This document shows, in pieces, positions 60,497-64,000 of a stretch of 64,000 bases of DNA. The DNA comes from Dysidea avara (taxonomy: Eukaryota; Porifera; Demospongiae; Dictyoceratida; Dysideidae). The first letter of the stretch is position 1, and each line of letters opens with the position of its first letter. The notes under the pieces are model-generated. The model worked only from the letters and a program-made list of their open reading frames with translations. It was not told the DNA's origin and did not search any database. The stretch is taken from positions 57,730,713 through 57,794,712 of the forward strand of contig NC_089272.1 in the NCBI RefSeq assembly GCF_963678975.1. The letters are read 5' to 3'. The position numbers and the translations under genes were made by a program.

Positions 60497-62200
60497 TATT
60501 TTATGAAGATTGAGTTGTGATATAAGTGTGCTGGTTTAGAATCAAAGAAGGCGCCTGCCTTACACGTGATAAATGCCAACTGTCAGCACACGTGATACTG
60601 TTGTAGAACCCACAATCATTTCTGTACAAAATGATACGAATGCTATGCTGTACTGTAAGGTAATTGGAAGTACTATACGTGTATTTCTGTGCTTTAGTTA
60701 GGCTGAAATACTAGGTAACTACTCGTGTCATTCATTTTCAATAACATAAATTTTACGTAGCTACATGTAGATGTGATCGTCCTAAGATCGTATGAGAGTA
60801 ATTTAGTTCGAGCTGGTCAGCTAGTTGGTTCAACTCCAGGTTATTGGTCCGGCTCAGGCCTGACCAACCGGACCGTCTCCTCCGGCCTTGATAATTCATT
60901 ATTAAAGGAAGTGTATTAGTCCCTATGATGTATATAGCACTGCTAAGCATTTCTGCTTAAAAGTATCCTTGAAATGCTCTGTATAGTACTAAAATCCATG
61001 ATAACTGTATTCACTGACTCTAATAGAGCATTTACCAAATTTGCAAAATTGTACATAAATTGAAAATGTTGAGTTCATTTGATATCTATTGTACATGTCA
61101 GATGTGGCCAATTCCACCCTGTCCAGTTCAAACTTTGCACAACAACTTGTGAGCTAATTTAGTTGCAAAAGCAGATATAATTAACATTTTTATTACTTTG
61201 GTAGCTATGACATTGCACAACACTGAGTTTTTAAAACATATAATAGTAATATTTTGTCAAACCATCAAAGGAACAACTTAGGGAAATTCAACAGTATAAG
61301 GGTTTCCTGTAAATGCAATTAGTGGGGAGATGAGCTGGTCTACACCCATAACAGATGCCTGTTTGTGTACAGTAGGGGGTAGCCTGAATAGGGAGAGCAG
61401 AAAGCCAGGAAACACACTAATAATTTGTAATTGTTTGGGCTTAATCAGCTTTGCTGTCTACCCTTTTCCCCCAAATAAAATAAAAGGAAGAAGCACAAGT
61501 TTTATGCAGTACAGAACTACAGGTTGTATCATCAAATTAATCCCTCTCAACCGAGCTGTCAACTTAGTGTGCACAGGATTCTACAGCCAACATTTCATCA
61601 CAAGCCTTCAAAACTGAAACTGAAGATTTGGAGTTAAGATTATAGTATCAGAATTCGAAGAATCATTGGTTCATGTGGTTTGTTTAACACAAATAATTTG
61701 ACGAAATTGTCACGTGAGTGCCAATGGCAGATCCCAAGTATTTCTATCCATCACTTCTCTGTGCACACGGTTTGAGCAAGGCAATCAAGACTTTTGGCTT
61801 TTATTTAATTAAATGCTGTTAGCTTGCTATTGTTTGTATTAATAATCCACACGTATAGACGCAAAGATATACCGGCCCAATGATTTACTGTACATTTTCA
61901 AAGCTGCATAGCACTGAGCTAAGCGTAAGATTGACTGATCATGATCACTATTGGACAATTTGGCCTTGAAATCCAATGAAATTTTCAAAGATACCTCTGG
62001 AAAGTCTAAATTTCACTGGTGGCCCCAATGAATTTTTATTTTCGTAGTCATGATCAGTTTTCATTGGACAAATCAGTAGCTATAAACTGAAAATTAATTT
62101 CATGGAGTATTCATTGGTAAAGTTTCAACGGGAGTTCATAGGTCTTTTCAGAGGAGTTTTCAAAATTGGGGTTTCATGAGAACTCTTCCAGTAGTGTAGT
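60497..62200. other. No convincing gene
   Basis: AT-rich with short chance frames, including one of 95 codons at 61330-61617 without recognisable content. The end should contain the promoter of the DOMON gene. Confidence 0.4.
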
Positions 62201-62314
62201 TTAGCAAATACGCGAACTGAAATTGACCTCTGATAGTGACCCCTCGCACGTGAGAGAGTATGGAAGCCATAAACTTAATTGCATAGCTGGTCAAATATCT
62301 ATGGTCAAATCGAC

Positions 62315-62352
62315 TTCAACCAGTAGTCGGCTACGCCAGACTATTCAACCAG
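62315..62352. mobile_element. 20-bp remnant of a TAGTCTGGCG element with 9-bp target duplication
   Basis: TTCAACCAG stands at 62315-62323 and 62344-62352. Between them lie exactly 20 bp, TAGTCGGCTACGCCAGACTA: the first 5 bp of the left end joined to 15 bp of the right end (compare CTACGCCAGACTA at 17309-17321). It is a footprint or extreme internal deletion. Confidence 0.85.
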
Positions 62353-62357
62353 TGGAC

Positions 62358-62654
62358 ATGCCAGGAGTTCTACCAGTTGTAGTTCTGCTTTTCCTTGGAG
62401 CTCTCGGCTCGTATGCCGTACACGACATACCTGACCGATACGACTTCGGTTTGAACCTGCAGTTCGATGGCCACCCCGAGGCTGCTACATTTAAGTTCTT
62501 CTATACTTATGACCGGGACAATCAGCTGTTGAGGATGGCGGTGAAGGTTCTGAGCCTGGGATGGGTGGGAATTGGCTTCTCCCGTAACGCAATGATGCCA
62601 GATACAGACATGGCTATTGGATGGGTAAACAATTCTGGAGTTGGTTACCTACAA
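62358..62654 (+). CDS. DOMON-domain protein, first coding exon (continues beyond the window)
   Basis: The frame is open from 62223, but the ATG at 62358 begins a signal peptide (MPGVLPVVVLLFLGALGSYA). A DOMON domain starts at once: YDFGLNLQFDG, FFYTYDRDNQLLRMAVKV, then the hallmark LGWVGIGFSRNAMMPDTDMA and IGWVNNSGVGYLQ. The exon ends at the donor GTGAGT (62655), phase 0. DOMON domains bind haem or sugars and occur in dopamine beta-hydroxylase/MOXD1-like enzymes and in ferric reductase-type proteins. Without the downstream exons the subfamily cannot be named; the early position of the domain after the signal peptide fits the MOXD1/DBH group. No further exon is visible to 64000. Confidence 0.85.
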
Positions 62655-63436
62655 GTGAGTTAGGAGTGTTAAGTGTTCATGTGTACCTCTCGCAGATAGC
62701 TGTGAAAGTAGTGTAGAATATTCCCACCCTCGAGTTGATGTCGACCTCACTGATACGACTGATGTGGCCCATGGGGTAGCTAGTCCGCGGCTAAAATTGC
62801 ATATCTCTAATGGGATAGCCGGCAGTACCTCACAAATAGCTACTTTTATTCGTAGTGTTTTTGTAGTAGTTTTGTGCGCCTGTGTCTCAGTTGTACTGCT
62901 GCTGTTAGTTAGGGTTTCCAACTCGAAATAAGAAGGTGTTTAGGTACTTTAGTTTGTAGTTCTGGAGATTTTATGAAAAGAGCTGAGCATCATCACAACA
63001 GTAGCAAGTTGACAAACATTTAATACTCATGTTATGTGCACAAGTATTGTAATTATGAACATTAAATTACAGTAAGTTGTGGTGTAACAGCAATCTCAAG
63101 GTGCAGCCAATAATATTTTGCTGCGGAAATCCTATATGAGGGATGTACATAAAATTATTATGCTGATATCAAATGCTGCAAACAATCCAATAACGAATTA
63201 ACACTTGTTTACTTTATCTTAAAGGTAGATCTGTTTGAAAATCTCCAGAAACAACAAAATGAATCACCTTCCTATTTTGAGTGGAAACCCTATGTTAGTT
63301 TGCCCTTTCGGGGAACATGCTTCCATGCCCAGCCTTTTGTGCATCATCCCTTGCATGTGGTTTGACAAAAAGATAGTAATAATAATGATGACGTTCAAGT
63401 GCAAGTCATTAATTAAGTACCGTAAACGTGAAAAAT
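62655..63436. other. Intron 1 of the DOMON gene, no other gene seen
   Basis: No exon with DOMON or mono-oxygenase content is visible. Short frames near 63235-63455 on both strands have no recognisable content. Confidence 0.45.
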
Positions 63437-63444
63437 GTTTGCAA

Positions 63445-63740
63445 TAGTGATGCACCGATAAGAGATTTTGCCGATTATCTGATTAGCCGATATTGAAAAT
63501 CATATATGGCCGATACCGATAACCAATCCGATGTTTATGTTTACCAAAATTTCACACATATTTTGTAAAATTGTCACTTTCAAACTTCATTTTTGTCTTA
63601 TTTTTATGAAAACAATACCATCAGGGTCAGTAAGATTAATCGGCTAAATAATCTGCTAATAATTACCAATACCGATATTGCTGAAATTTGGCCGATAAAC
63701 TGATTTCCGATTATTTTACTGATTAATCGGTGCATCACTA
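63445..63740. mobile_element. hAT-type MITE with perfect 8-bp target duplication
   Basis: GTTTGCAA stands at 63437-63444 and 63741-63748. Ends are TAGTGATGCACCGATAAG and inverted TAGTGATGCACCGATTAATC, with many GCCGATA/TATCGGC steps inside. No coding capacity. Presumably in intron 1 of the DOMON gene. Confidence 0.9.
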
Positions 63741-63748
63741 GTTTGCAA

Positions 63749-64000
63749 TTGTATTTTCATGGATCATGCTTTTTCCACTAACTATATATTATGGCTATCT
63801 TATTTGGTCTCGACGAAAAATTTGCTTCGAGGACAGCTAAAAACTGCGAAAATTACATCCCTTAAAAATTTGTATAGATATTATTATAATTATACACTAT
63901 GTACCCAGGATTGCGTACCACCAGTTTTTAAAGGAACAATCCTCGTTAACATTTTTTCTTTGTAGTCTACCATGCAAGTGTTGTAATAGGCGGCACAGTA
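63749..64000. other. Window end, no gene seen
   Basis: AT-rich sequence with one chance frame; it should be the continuation of the DOMON gene's first intron. Confidence 0.4.

Overview
The window looks like nuclear DNA of an early-branching marine animal, most likely a demosponge. This is inferred, not proven. Genes are split by GT-AG introns, the DNA is AT-rich, and introns and gaps are full of short non-autonomous transposons. The gene types fit: a B-box/filamin/NHL protein without RING, a SIRT3-like sirtuin, an FN3 receptor, an intronless beta-helix-like multi-pass receptor, and a DOMON protein. There is no sign of bacterial operons, CRISPR arrays or viral blocks.  Layout. 844-10276 (+): B-box/coiled-coil/filamin/NHL (TRIM2/3/71-like) gene; its 7-kb first intron holds a 2.35-kb fold-back element, a hAT-type MITE and a hAT-like element with a pogo/Tigger MITE nested in it. 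10277-15508: intergenic, with a 9-bp-TSD MITE and a hAT-like element. 15509-32467 (-): six-exon SIRT3-like sirtuin whose splice phases close exactly to 608 aa; its introns carry nested transposons, an unassigned exon-like open segment pair and a dead HIRAN-like gene fragment. 32468-32754: short gap between two divergent start codons, a probable shared promoter. 32755-45920 (+): eleven-exon single-pass receptor (signal peptide, Cys-rich stretch, two FN3 domains, one TM helix, long Pro/Ser-rich tail), 754 aa with all phases consistent. 45921-50663: repeats only. 50664-54281 (+): intronless 1205-aa secreted-then-membrane protein (beta-helix-like ectodomain, Cys-rich module, 7-8 TM helices). 54282-62200: mostly gene-free, with a decayed Ty3/gypsy pol. 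62358-62654 (+): first coding exon of a DOMON protein that leaves the window.  The genes do not form a pathway. The most distinctive signal is a DNA transposon family with ends TAGTCTGGCG and 9-bp target duplications: two full MITEs (one nested in a hAT element with a perfect 8-bp duplication) and a 20-bp remnant with its own perfect 9-bp duplication 6 bp upstream of the DOMON start codon. Exon boundaries were read by eye from splice consensus and reading frame; no alignment or transcript data were available.
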